This document shows, one piece after another, positions 38,297 to 46,504 of a DNA stretch of 64,000 bases. The position numbers were made by a program, and so were the translations under genes. The stretch is from Shewanella marina JCM 15074 (GTDB lineage Bacteria; Pseudomonadota; Gammaproteobacteria; Enterobacterales; Shewanellaceae), in the NCBI RefSeq assembly GCF_000614975.1, contig NZ_BALM01000023.1:1-64000 (forward strand), written 5' to 3'. The notes beneath the pieces are model-generated. The model was not told where the DNA came from, searched no databases, and saw only the letters and a list, made by a program, of their open reading frames with translations. Each line of letters begins with the position of its first letter. Position 1 is the stretch's first letter.

Positions 38297-39589
38297 TTAG
38301 CGTAGCGCTTGTTTACGGTTTAATGCGACAAGCTTATCAAATATTTTTTCGCCATCCATACGAATACCATTATGTTCATATTCCGACGTTAGCCAGTAGG
38401 TGAGATTATTGACCTGTTTACTGGTTTCTAAGCTGTATTGCATCTCAACATACATATCTTCACTGTAGATAGCTGCAGCTACAGGCACTTGGTTATTCGC
38501 CAATTGCTCAAGATCATATAACATTGGCCAATCTTGTTTAGCAGCAAGGATTTCAGCAGCTTGTTGCAGTGGTTTTAAGTTAGCAAATTGTTCAAAGAAC
38601 CATGGGTAAATCATTTCGCCAGTGAATAAAAATGGCATATCAGTTTGGTAGTTAAACTCAGGGTGTAACTCTTGCACCTGTTGTGCAGCCCAGTTTGAAG
38701 CTTGTTGCTGACAGTAAATCGATTCATGCAGTAGTGCAAAAATAGGGTTGGTATTGTAGTCCAATAAATGACTAAAGTGAGCTAAAAAGAGTGGGTTAAC
38801 AATTTCACCCTGCGGGCTACAGATTAACGCTTGCTCTAATAAATAATAAACCGCTTCAGGCCCTTGCTCCATGCCAAGATTAATGCCTAATAATTGCAGC
38901 ATCTCTACGGTAAGTTGTTCACCTGTCGCTAAATAAGTCGGGGTGTCGGTAATGTGCTGTGCTAATTGACGAACGAGTGCTTGGGCATCACTGAAACGTT
39001 CAAAAAATGCATGATTCTTTTGTAGCACGCGTTGGTATGTTGCTTGATAAACTTCAGTCGCTGGTCGAGTGAGTGAGGGAATGCCACCCGTGATATAAGC
39101 TTCACTGATGCCATGTGGGGCATCTGATAGGTATTTCAGTACACAAAAACCACCGAAACTTTGACCAATAATCGCCCATGGTTGTTGGCCACAAAGTTGG
39201 TTTCTAATTAATTCAGCATCTTTAATAATACTATCGGCTCTAAAGTGAGTTAAATATTCAGCCTGTTGCTCAGCAGACATATGGCTCATGCCTGTAGCAT
39301 TAACTGGTGTTGATAAACCTGTACCGCGTTGATCGAGGAGTAACACTCTGAACTCTTTTAGCGCGCGCTTTATCCAGCCACTATTAGCACTAGGGCGCAT
39401 TGCTCCAAATCCTGGACCACCTTGGAAGTAAACGATATAAGGTAGCTCTTGGCCAACCTTGTCTTGATGGACGAGTTCTCTTGCAAAAATTTGGATCTGT
39501 TCCCCTGTTGGGGCGGAATGATCTAATGGCAAATCAAAAAAATGTTTATAAGCATTAACTTCTGGTAGGTAAAAATCGGCAGTGTTCAT
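38297..39589 (-). CDS. alpha/beta hydrolase, proline iminopeptidase-like (S33)
   Basis: A hydrolase of about 430 residues. The oxyanion region is YFQGGPGFGAMRP, then LLLDQRGTGLSTP, and the nucleophile elbow is IGQSFGGFCVLKYL with Ser in GxSxGG. These are hallmarks of S33 proline iminopeptidases, which remove N-terminal proline. I choose ATG 39589 (MNTADFYLPEV) because the family N-terminus begins there; upstream extension to 39628 is possible. Confidence 0.88.
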   Translation of the reverse strand: MNTADFYLPEVNAYKHFFDLPLDHSAPTGEQIQIFARELVHQDKVGQELPYIVYFQGGPGFGAMRPSANSGWIKRALKEFRVLLLDQRGTGLSTPVNATGMSHMSAEQQAEYLTHFRADSIIKDAELIRNQLCGQQPWAIIGQSFGGFCVLKYLSDAPHGISEAYITGGIPSLTRPATEVYQATYQRVLQKNHAFFERFSDAQALVRQLAQHITDTPTYLATGEQLTVEMLQLLGINLGMEQGPEAVYYLLEQALICSPQGEIVNPLFLAHFSHLLDYNTNPIFALLHESIYCQQQASNWAAQQVQELHPEFNYQTDMPFLFTGEMIYPWFFEQFANLKPLQQAAEILAAKQDWPMLYDLEQLANNQVPVAAAIYSEDMYVEMQYSLETSKQVNNLTYWLTSEYEHNGIRMDGEKIFDKLVALNRKQALR

Positions 39590-39727
39590 GGCATTCTTAT
39601 TTGATAATTTTATTAAATTGTATCCCAAAGTAGTTTTAGTTCAATGGTTTGATCTCAATAGATGCTAAAGCGTTAAAGTTAGCGTAATCTGTAGCAAGTT
39701 TATAAAAGCGCATAACGGAAATAGACA

Positions 39728-40372
39728 ATGAAATATAAAATTATTCCGGTGACACCATTCCAGCAAAACTGTAATTTGATTTGGTGTGATAAAACCAACA
39801 AAGCTGCGATTGTTGATCCCGGTGGTGATGTTGACCGCATTATTGCGGAAGTTGAAAAGCATGGCGTTGATGTAGAAAAGGTTTTATTGACCCATGGTCA
39901 TATTGACCATGTTGGTGGTGCGACTGAATTAGCGCAGCGTTTAAATGTACCAATTATTGGTCCACATAAAGATGATCAATTCTTACTTGATGATCTCGCT
40001 GATCAAAGTCGAATGTTTCAGTTTAAGCCCTGTGATACATTCGTGCCTGCTCAATATTTAAATGATGGTGATGTGGTGACTGTTGGTGACTTATCTTTAC
40101 AGGTTTGCCATTGCCCAGGCCATACTCCGGGTCACGTAGTATTCTTTGAACCTTTAACCAAAACCGCTTGGGTTGGTGATGTTTTATTCAAAGGCTCTAT
40201 CGGCCGCACTGATTTTCCGCAATCTAGTCACCCAGCATTAATTGACTCTATTACAAAGAAATTGTGGCCTTTAGGTGGAGAAGTGGAGTTTATTCCAGGA
40301 CATGGCCCAAGTTCTACTTTTGCCCAAGAGCGTCGTAGTAATCCATTTGTGGCTGATCAATTGTTTGGCTAG
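39728..40372 (+). CDS. gloC: metallo-beta-lactamase-fold hydrolase GloC/YcbL (glyoxalase II type)
   Basis: A 214-residue protein with the zinc motif THGHIDH at 55-61, CPGHTPGH and GHGP. The whole sequence parallels E. coli YcbL (for example KIIPVTPFQQNCNLIWC at the N-terminus and SIGRTDFPQSSH), a type II glyoxalase hydrolysing S-lactoylglutathione. It is monocistronic, divergent from the hydrolase. Confidence 0.92.
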   Translation: MKYKIIPVTPFQQNCNLIWCDKTNKAAIVDPGGDVDRIIAEVEKHGVDVEKVLLTHGHIDHVGGATELAQRLNVPIIGPHKDDQFLLDDLADQSRMFQFKPCDTFVPAQYLNDGDVVTVGDLSLQVCHCPGHTPGHVVFFEPLTKTAWVGDVLFKGSIGRTDFPQSSHPALIDSITKKLWPLGGEVEFIPGHGPSSTFAQERRSNPFVADQLFG

Positions 40373-40400
40373 ATAGCGAGGATTAACAACAGTAGTTGTT

Positions 40401-40667
40401 ATACCAATTTGATTAAAGATGTGATCTATTCAGAGCTTGTCAGCCTTTTCAGTTCTAGGCGCATTGATGCCGTAATGGCTATTCCCTTTCAAATCAATGC
40501 AACATCGAAATGGAAAGGTCTGAAAAGCTCACTTCGTGCGGGTTTCAAGGCACTGTATACTGCGTTGAACATTTTCAAAATAGAATAACTATTCCGTTCA
40601 AATGTCCGCCTTGTCTACAGCACCTTGAACTCCCGCTGAATGATCACCTTCTTAATCAAGTTGGTAT
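40401..40667. mobile_element. MITE-like non-autonomous element with 16 bp terminal inverted repeats
   Basis: The left end ATACCAATTTGATTAA (40401-40416) and right end TTAATCAAGTTGGTAT (40652-40667) are inverted repeats with one mismatch. They bound about 267 bp lacking any transposase. Target duplication is at most a short AT stretch. Similar 'accaa-ttgat' ended repeats are, as I recall, scattered in Shewanella and relatives. Confidence 0.65.
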
Positions 40668-40694
40668 TATATCTTTGGATGGGTCACCGATAAC

Positions 40695-40722
40695 AAAAAG
40701 GGCTGAATATTCAGCCCTTTTT
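40695..40722. terminator. terminator after letB
   Basis: AAAAAGGGCTGA / TCAGCCCTTTTTA, symmetrical, at the 3' end of letB. Confidence 0.92.
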
Positions 40723-40736
40723 ACATATAACAATTG

Positions 40737-43358
40737 CTACTGTTGTTGTGGTGCCCACTCTAACCATTGCTGCTCTGGTTTTGGATAAATTGGCATTTTA
40801 GTATGTGCGGCCAACTTATTCGTAGCAGTGGTGCTATTTTCAGTTGCAACCCCAATTCCGCCAGCCAGTATGTTTTCTAATGAGCCAGTATTGATTTGCG
40901 CACCAGAAAATAAACCGATATCCACTTTCACTCCTGATAAATCAAAGAAACGACTGCTTTGATTTATAACATGTTGATATTGCTGCTTGATATGAGCTGT
41001 AATTTCAACATCTTGAGCATGATTACCTAGTTTATATTGGCTCACATGACCAATAATAATGCCGCGATACATAATAGGCGTGCCAACATTAATTGAACCT
41101 AAATTGGTATCCGTCAGAATAATATCAAGTCCAGATGATGCGGCCGCTTGTATCGTTTGCGAGCTGCCGTCGAAATGGTTTGTTAAGGTAGTATTTTCGC
41201 CTGGAATGGTTCCTATATAGGCACCTGTTAATAAGGTTTCAGGCGCTTTAATACCACGGATAGAAATATCTGCATCGACAATAAAGTAACGGCTATCTTT
41301 ACGTGTGAACTTTGCTGCATATTCCCCGTAAATATAGGCTTTAGCTGTAATTGTTTTTAAGTTGCTATTAAGGGCTATCTTGCTAACTTCACCAATTTTA
41401 TGGCCTAAATATCGGATAGGTGCACCATTACTCAGTTTTACAGAAGCAGGGAACACAATACTTATCGCTTGCGCATTTTGTAATGCTAATTGTTGTGAGC
41501 TAAATAGCATGCGTTGTTTATGTTGATGCGCTTGTGGTAATAAACCTATGCCTATGCTGCCAGTGATCGCTCCTTTGAGTGGGGCAACATTGACTTTAAC
41601 ACCGGCTAAGCTTGCATCTACGGTAACCGCCGCGTTTTGCCAAAATACGGTATGCTCATTAATTAATGATTTAAATTGACGTTTAATGTTTAATTTAATT
41701 GCAAAATCGTCTGAGCTAGGTTGCCAGTTAATGTGGCTTACTTCACCGATTGCCATTTTTTTGTAGTAAACAGGCGCTCCTACAGATAAACCCGCACCAT
41801 CTTCGCTGGTTAAGGTCACTGATATTGTATGTGCTTGCTCAATATCCGTTTTAGCGGCGATAGCTGAACTGTATAGGGTTAAGATCGTATCTGATTTTAT
41901 TGGTTGCTTACTTTGGCCTGGAATAATATCGATACTGCCATTTAGAATGCTATCAAGGCCGCCAGATTTAACCGAAATACCTTCCATGCTCGCGTTTATT
42001 TCAAGTGGCGGAGTCGGTACAAAATAGCTGTCTTGTTTTAATAAACTACTAAATTGTCTATTGATCTGGATCTGGTAATCAATGTGCGACATATCTTTTG
42101 ATAATTGTGCTGATAACACTTTACCAATTGGGAATTGCTTATAACGGATTTCAGCTCCCGCTTTGATACCTGGATTATCCTGAGAGGTTAAGCGCAACAA
42201 CAGTGGTGCTTGGGCTTGCTGTTTAGGGGCTTGTTCTAGTAGTCGGTAGTTGCTTTGTGCTTGGCCTTCACCCGGAATAAAGTTGATCACATTACCTGTA
42301 ATTAAACGACTTGCATGTTTAATTCCATCAAGTGAAATATCAGCACCACTTAACCAAAATTGGCTTGTTTTTGCCAAAAAGCTGGCGTATTGGGCTTCTA
42401 TTTCTGCTTCAAGTGTGACCTGATCTTTACCTAAAATCTTGGCGTTTATTTTACCTATATTGACACCTAAATAAACAATCGGTGTGCCGATATTGACACC
42501 ATCAGCCGTTTTAGTTTCGAGATTAAAACGGACGCCATTATGGGCTTGATGTTCATTCTCAAATAAGGTGAACTCGTGACCGTTAGCTGCCTTTGGCCCC
42601 TTTGAAATACTGTCAAAACTAATGCCGCCAGCAATGATTGAAGCGATGCTTTCGGCATTAACTTTTATGCCAGTTGTTAAGTTGGCATCAACTTTTATGC
42701 CTGAAACATTCCAAAAGTGTGAGTTTACTTTCACTAAATCGGCATATTGTTGCTGAATATAAGCACTGATTTTGATCTTGTCATTTTCAGCAAGGTGATA
42801 ACCCAAAATGCGACCGACAGGGATTTGGCGATAGAAAATGGGTGAGCCAACGTCAATAGAGTTAAGTTTATCAGCCATTAAGGTTACCATTAATCCTTCA
42901 TTATTTGGGATAATTGGCGGAGCTTGTCTTAATGCTTCAAAGTTAGTCGCTACATCACCGGCGCCGGGTTTAATACCAATATAGTTGCCCGAAAAAATAG
43001 TGTCTAAGCCTTCAATACCGGTAATAGTTGCTTTGGGGGTGACTAGCCAAAACTCAGTATGGGTTTTTAAGAAAGGTTGTGCTCGATAATCCATCAAAAC
43101 ACTGACGTTTACGCTTTGTAGATCGTCATTTAATCCAATATCGGTGACTTTACCCACCGTAAGGCCTTGGTATTTCACCAAGGTTTTTCCCACTTCAATA
43201 CCAGTTGCGCTTGGGAAGTGGATTAAAATTTCAACACCAGATTCTCTGATGCTTTTAATACCAACCCAAGCGCCCAAAATGAGTGTAATTAAAGGTAGTA
43301 GCCAAATAGGTGAAAATAGCTTCTTTTTGACAACTTTAGGTGATTCAATTTGATTCAT
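40737..43358 (-). CDS. letB: LetB (YebT), seven-MCE-domain trans-envelope lipid transport tube
   Basis: An 873-residue protein (E. coli LetB 877). An N-terminal TM helix (about 18-36) is followed by seven MCE repeats, each recognisable by a 'G..V....G..VG.V' core, such as TGIEVGKTLVKYQGLTVGKV in repeat 1 and GSINVGTPIMYRGIIIGHV in repeat 7. LetB hexamers form a tunnel bridging the inner and outer membranes for phospholipid movement. The seven repeats separate it from PqiB, which has three. It overlaps the upstream letA half by about 14 bases, making one operon. Confidence 0.93.
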   Translation of the reverse strand: MNQIESPKVVKKKLFSPIWLLPLITLILGAWVGIKSIRESGVEILIHFPSATGIEVGKTLVKYQGLTVGKVTDIGLNDDLQSVNVSVLMDYRAQPFLKTHTEFWLVTPKATITGIEGLDTIFSGNYIGIKPGAGDVATNFEALRQAPPIIPNNEGLMVTLMADKLNSIDVGSPIFYRQIPVGRILGYHLAENDKIKISAYIQQQYADLVKVNSHFWNVSGIKVDANLTTGIKVNAESIASIIAGGISFDSISKGPKAANGHEFTLFENEHQAHNGVRFNLETKTADGVNIGTPIVYLGVNIGKINAKILGKDQVTLEAEIEAQYASFLAKTSQFWLSGADISLDGIKHASRLITGNVINFIPGEGQAQSNYRLLEQAPKQQAQAPLLLRLTSQDNPGIKAGAEIRYKQFPIGKVLSAQLSKDMSHIDYQIQINRQFSSLLKQDSYFVPTPPLEINASMEGISVKSGGLDSILNGSIDIIPGQSKQPIKSDTILTLYSSAIAAKTDIEQAHTISVTLTSEDGAGLSVGAPVYYKKMAIGEVSHINWQPSSDDFAIKLNIKRQFKSLINEHTVFWQNAAVTVDASLAGVKVNVAPLKGAITGSIGIGLLPQAHQHKQRMLFSSQQLALQNAQAISIVFPASVKLSNGAPIRYLGHKIGEVSKIALNSNLKTITAKAYIYGEYAAKFTRKDSRYFIVDADISIRGIKAPETLLTGAYIGTIPGENTTLTNHFDGSSQTIQAAASSGLDIILTDTNLGSINVGTPIMYRGIIIGHVSQYKLGNHAQDVEITAHIKQQYQHVINQSSRFFDLSGVKVDIGLFSGAQINTGSLENILAGGIGVATENSTTATNKLAAHTKMPIYPKPEQQWLEWAPQQQ

Positions 43359-43980
43359 TAGTCGATTCCAAACGATCCCAGAGTAAACGGGTGTCTAATA
43401 TTTTTGCTGCGACTTGAGTGAGCAAAATAACTAGGCCAAAGGCAGTTGCTGCTGGTGCAGGTTGTGCATCAAGTAACTGTCCCATATTGATTAATGCTAC
43501 CGTTGTAGAGAGTACAAACAGGTCAAGCATTGACCAGCGACCAATCCACTCAATAATATGAAACCCTTTGGTGAGTTTACTTTTTGATAGCGGTAAATTA
43601 AAACTAATTGCGGATAGATATAAGCCTAGTCCAATGATTTTTAAACAAGGGACTAAAATACTGGCGGTGAACAGAATAATTGCAATAGGCATCATGCCTG
43701 AATGAACGAGATGAGCAATACCTGAAAAGATAGTGTCATACACCACTTCACCCTTGTTAGTGAGGCGAGAAATTGGGTATAAATTAGCAGGAATGAGTAA
43801 CATTGCTGCGGTAATCAATAAGGCCCAACTTTTTTGTAAACTAGCATAGTCGCGCACTTCTATGGCATAGCCGCAAGACTTACAAGTTTTATTGGCAATT
43901 GGATTGACAGTTTTGCATTTGTGACACAAAACTAATCCAAGTTCTTTACCTTGGTGGCAATCCACTTGGTCATCAATCAT
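43345..43980 (-). CDS. PqiA/LetA family protein, second half of a split LetA
   Basis: A 211-residue PqiA-domain protein. An N-terminal zinc-ribbon-like pair (CHKC and CKSC) is followed by four TM segments; IPANLYPISRL is the typical first-helix motif. E. coli LetA (YebS, 427 residues) contains two such domains in one chain; here they are two overlapping genes and this is the downstream (C-terminal-like) one. It starts at ATG 43980, overlapping the stop of the upstream half. Presumed partner of LetB in the inner membrane. Confidence 0.87.
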   Translation of the reverse strand: MIDDQVDCHQGKELGLVLCHKCKTVNPIANKTCKSCGYAIEVRDYASLQKSWALLITAAMLLIPANLYPISRLTNKGEVVYDTIFSGIAHLVHSGMMPIAIILFTASILVPCLKIIGLGLYLSAISFNLPLSKSKLTKGFHIIEWIGRWSMLDLFVLSTTVALINMGQLLDAQPAPAATAFGLVILLTQVAAKILDTRLLWDRLESTNESN

Positions 43981-44611
43981 CAACTTGCTCCCACATATGT
44001 TCTATTTTGTATTCTCGTTGCATAAAAATGGTCACAACAAACAGCATAGTGAAACAGAAAGTACCAATACCAAAGGTGACTTTGGAAAAGTCGGTTAATT
44101 GGAAATCACATACTAATAGTGCCAGTACGTAGATTTCTAACATGCTCATTTGCTGTATTAATGGCTGATAACACAATAATTGCTTTAATACTTTTCGGGC
44201 AAAACGAGATTTTAAGCCGTACTTTACAATAAGTACCTGTATTAGTGTAGAAAAAATAAGTATGCCCGGAGCTATTACCGCCGCAATTAACACCGCTATA
44301 CCTACAACCCAAAAACCTTGTGAACAGACCTCTATTGCAGCCTGAATCACGGTTGTTGTACGCATATTACCTAAAAATTGGATTTCAATGACGGGATAGA
44401 AGTTGGCGGGGAAATATAAAATTAGTGCCGTCAAACACAGGGCTAGCACACCATTTATAGAGCAATATGGCGTGTCATAAAGGGCTGAGTTACACCTTGG
44501 ACACAACGCCCTAACTCCAGCAGTTAAATGACATTTCATTACGGCATGATCACAATATTCGCATAGCACGATATTGGATTTAGGTAATGAACTAGGTTGA
44601 GTTGAATTCAA
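43973..44611 (-). CDS. PqiA/LetA family protein, first half of a split LetA
   Basis: A 212-residue PqiA-domain protein with CEYC and CPRC zinc-ligand pairs, then four TM segments beginning LYFPANFYPVIEIQFLG. It ends ...EQVDD with its stop overlapping the next start, so there is no fused reading frame and no sign that this break is a sequencing error: both halves have complete starts, stops and zinc motifs. First gene of the letA1-letA2-letB operon. Confidence 0.87.
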   Translation of the reverse strand: MNSTQPSSLPKSNIVLCEYCDHAVMKCHLTAGVRALCPRCNSALYDTPYCSINGVLALCLTALILYFPANFYPVIEIQFLGNMRTTTVIQAAIEVCSQGFWVVGIAVLIAAVIAPGILIFSTLIQVLIVKYGLKSRFARKVLKQLLCYQPLIQQMSMLEIYVLALLVCDFQLTDFSKVTFGIGTFCFTMLFVVTIFMQREYKIEHMWEQVDD

Positions 44612-44763
44612 ATTATTACTTCTTTGTTATAAAAATAGTGACTTATCATTTAGTTAATGATTTTTACTCAGTAAAAAACGGTACAAATGTAAGCTGTGTC
44701 ATAAGAATAATATCAGAAGCAATGTAATACTTGCATCTGAAGTTTACTTTTGTCACTCTTACA

Positions 44764-44779
44764 CTGTATATAAAAACAG
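44764..44779. promoter_or_regulatory. LexA box upstream of yebG
   Basis: CTGT-ATATAAAA-ACAG is a perfect CTGTN8ACAG SOS operator, 12 bases before the yebG start codon. E. coli yebG is a known LexA target. Confidence 0.95.
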
Positions 44780-44791
44780 TGTGAGGCATGT

Positions 44792-45073
44792 ATGGCAGTT
44801 GTAACTCAGTTTGTTGTGGTAAGAGAAGGGGTAGAGAAAATGACATTTACATCTAAGAAGGAGGCTGATGCTTACGACAAGATGCTAGATATTGCAGATA
44901 ATTTAATCCCTTTCTTAACTGATGCGGCGCTCGAGCTACCTGAGCCTGAATTAGAAAAATTAGCATTCTACTTAGCAGAGCATAAAGATGACTTAGGTTT
45001 ACTATTAAAAGGGGCTCCTCTTAAAAAGCCTGTAAAAACCAAAAAGTCTGCTAAAGTGACGGCTGCGGAATAA
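44792..45073 (+). CDS. yebG: SOS-inducible protein YebG
   Basis: A 93-residue protein with the near-identical YebG core FVVVREGVEKMTFTSKKEAD and AYDKMLD. E. coli YebG has 96 residues and is induced by DNA damage; its biochemical role is unclear. A LexA box immediately upstream supports the call. The lysine-rich tail may contact nucleic acid. Confidence 0.94.
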   Translation: MAVVTQFVVVREGVEKMTFTSKKEADAYDKMLDIADNLIPFLTDAALELPEPELEKLAFYLAEHKDDLGLLLKGAPLKKPVKTKKSAKVTAAE

Positions 45074-45122
45074 TAATGAGTTGATTTAAGCTTGTGGGTT
45101 ATCGATTAAGGAATGTGATTAA

Positions 45123-45581
45123 ATGCATGATGTAGATTATGAGTTATTGGCTCGTCAAGTTGAGCAATTGTTTGCAACAGAGGACAATTTAATCGCAGGG
45201 CTCGCCAATTTTAGTGCTTTGTTTTTTCATGAACTTGCCGATATCAATTGGCTAGGCTTTTATTTAATCGATAATGAACAGTTAGTCTTAGGGCCATTTC
45301 AAGGTAAATTAGCTTGTACTCGTATTGCGATTGGTCAAGGTGTTTGTGGCACTTCTGCGGCTAAGAATATAAGCGTACGGGTAGATGATGTGCACCAATT
45401 TGCTGGACATATTGCCTGTGATAGTGCCAGTAATTCGGAGTTAGTTATTCCATTTCGTCGTCATGGACAAGTGATAGGAGTATTGGATATTGATAGCCCA
45501 AGCTTCTCTCGTTTTACTGAAATTGACCAAGATGGCCTAGAAAAATGTCTAAATAAGCTTGAAAACTGCTTATTTGCTTAA
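45123..45581 (+). CDS. msrC: free methionine-(R)-sulfoxide reductase MsrC (GAF domain)
   Basis: A 152-residue GAF-domain enzyme that reduces free Met-R-sulfoxide. The three conserved cysteines are at 65 (ACTRIAIGQG), 75 (GVCGTSA) and 99 (HIACDSASNSEL). The NWLGFYLID and LGPFQGKLACTRI blocks match fRMsr. It may be co-transcribed with yebG. E. coli also has this gene (yebR) next to letA. Confidence 0.93.
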   Translation: MHDVDYELLARQVEQLFATEDNLIAGLANFSALFFHELADINWLGFYLIDNEQLVLGPFQGKLACTRIAIGQGVCGTSAAKNISVRVDDVHQFAGHIACDSASNSELVIPFRRHGQVIGVLDIDSPSFSRFTEIDQDGLEKCLNKLENCLFA

Positions 45582-45858
45582 AATGCGAACAATTTGTGTG
45601 AAATGATGGTCGCAATCGGTGTCGTCGGGATTATAATAGCGGGCAAGAGCATTAAAGCTGGATTGTAATTTGACGACTAGCAGAATGTGCGATGTAATTC
45701 ACTTAGATTGTTTTTGCTATTTGTTAGCTTGAGTATCTTTGTTATATTAATTTAATGTAGGTTAATCATCTATTTGATTAGCGCGGCTAAACGACTATTT
45801 TCAATCCATTTTATGATTGGGTTGATGGGTCCTATTTTATTAAACTGTGGAAGTAATG

Positions 45859-46482
45859 ATGGAATCAACAGAAAAGTTGACCGACACCAACGCAATTTTA
45901 GCGTATTTATATGAAACATTCCCTTTGTGCTTTATTGCTGAGGGTGAAACTAAACCATTAAAAATTGGATTGTTTCAAGATTTGGCTGAGAGGTTGGCTG
46001 ATGATTCTAAAGTCAGTAAAACTCAATTACGTGTTGCACTTCGCCGCTATACAAGCAGCTGGCGTTACCTTAAGTGCATCAAAGCAGGTGCCGAGCGTAT
46101 CGATTTAGATGGTAAGCCATGTGGCGAACTTGAGCAGCAGCATATTGACCATGCTCAAGCAACGCTAAAAGAAAGCCAAGACCGTGCAAAAGCTAAGCGT
46201 GATGCACAACGTGAAGCGAAAGCGCCAAAAGCAGCTAAAAAGCCAGCGAAAAAAGCTGTAGCTAACAAGCCTGCGAAGAAAGCTGTACGTGTAGAGAAAG
46301 CGCCAGTTGTCAATCTTGTTCCTGCTAAACTGGAAGAGCTAAAACAAAATCAACGCGTTAATATCAAATTAGGTAAAACACCTGTACAAGGTGTAGTACT
46401 TGATATCAATAAAGAAGATATTCATGTGCAACTTGACTCAGGATTGTCTGTCAAAGTTCGTGTAGAGCATATCTTACTGTAA
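45859..46482 (+). CDS. proQ: RNA chaperone ProQ
   Basis: A 207-residue ProQ/FinO-domain protein. The N-terminal FinO fold includes FPLCFIAEGETKPLKIGLFQ and the RYTSSWRYLKCIK helix. A Lys/Ala-rich linker leads to a C-terminal Tudor-like domain ending VKVRVEHILL. It binds structured small RNAs and mRNA 3' ends. GGAAG five bases ahead of ATG 45859 supports that start; the ATG before it and a GTG at 45847 are possible. It lies just upstream of prc, as in E. coli. Confidence 0.94.
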   Translation: MESTEKLTDTNAILAYLYETFPLCFIAEGETKPLKIGLFQDLAERLADDSKVSKTQLRVALRRYTSSWRYLKCIKAGAERIDLDGKPCGELEQQHIDHAQATLKESQDRAKAKRDAQREAKAPKAAKKPAKKAVANKPAKKAVRVEKAPVVNLVPAKLEELKQNQRVNIKLGKTPVQGVVLDINKEDIHVQLDSGLSVKVRVEHILL

Positions 46483-46504
46483 ATAGTTAAGGAGTAACTT
46501 GTTG

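Larger units (their letters stand above)
40373..40736. other. gene-free interval holding a MITE-like element and the letB terminator
   Basis: About 364 bases between gloC and letB. Most is the inverted-repeat element at 40401-40667. The remainder is a short spacer and the terminator at 40695-40722. A 92-codon ORF across the element is not credible as a protein. Confidence 0.7.

Noticed and set aside
40510-40788. 92-codon ORF near gloC
   Set aside because: It lies within the MITE-like element, runs through the terminator into letB antisense and has no recognisable domain.
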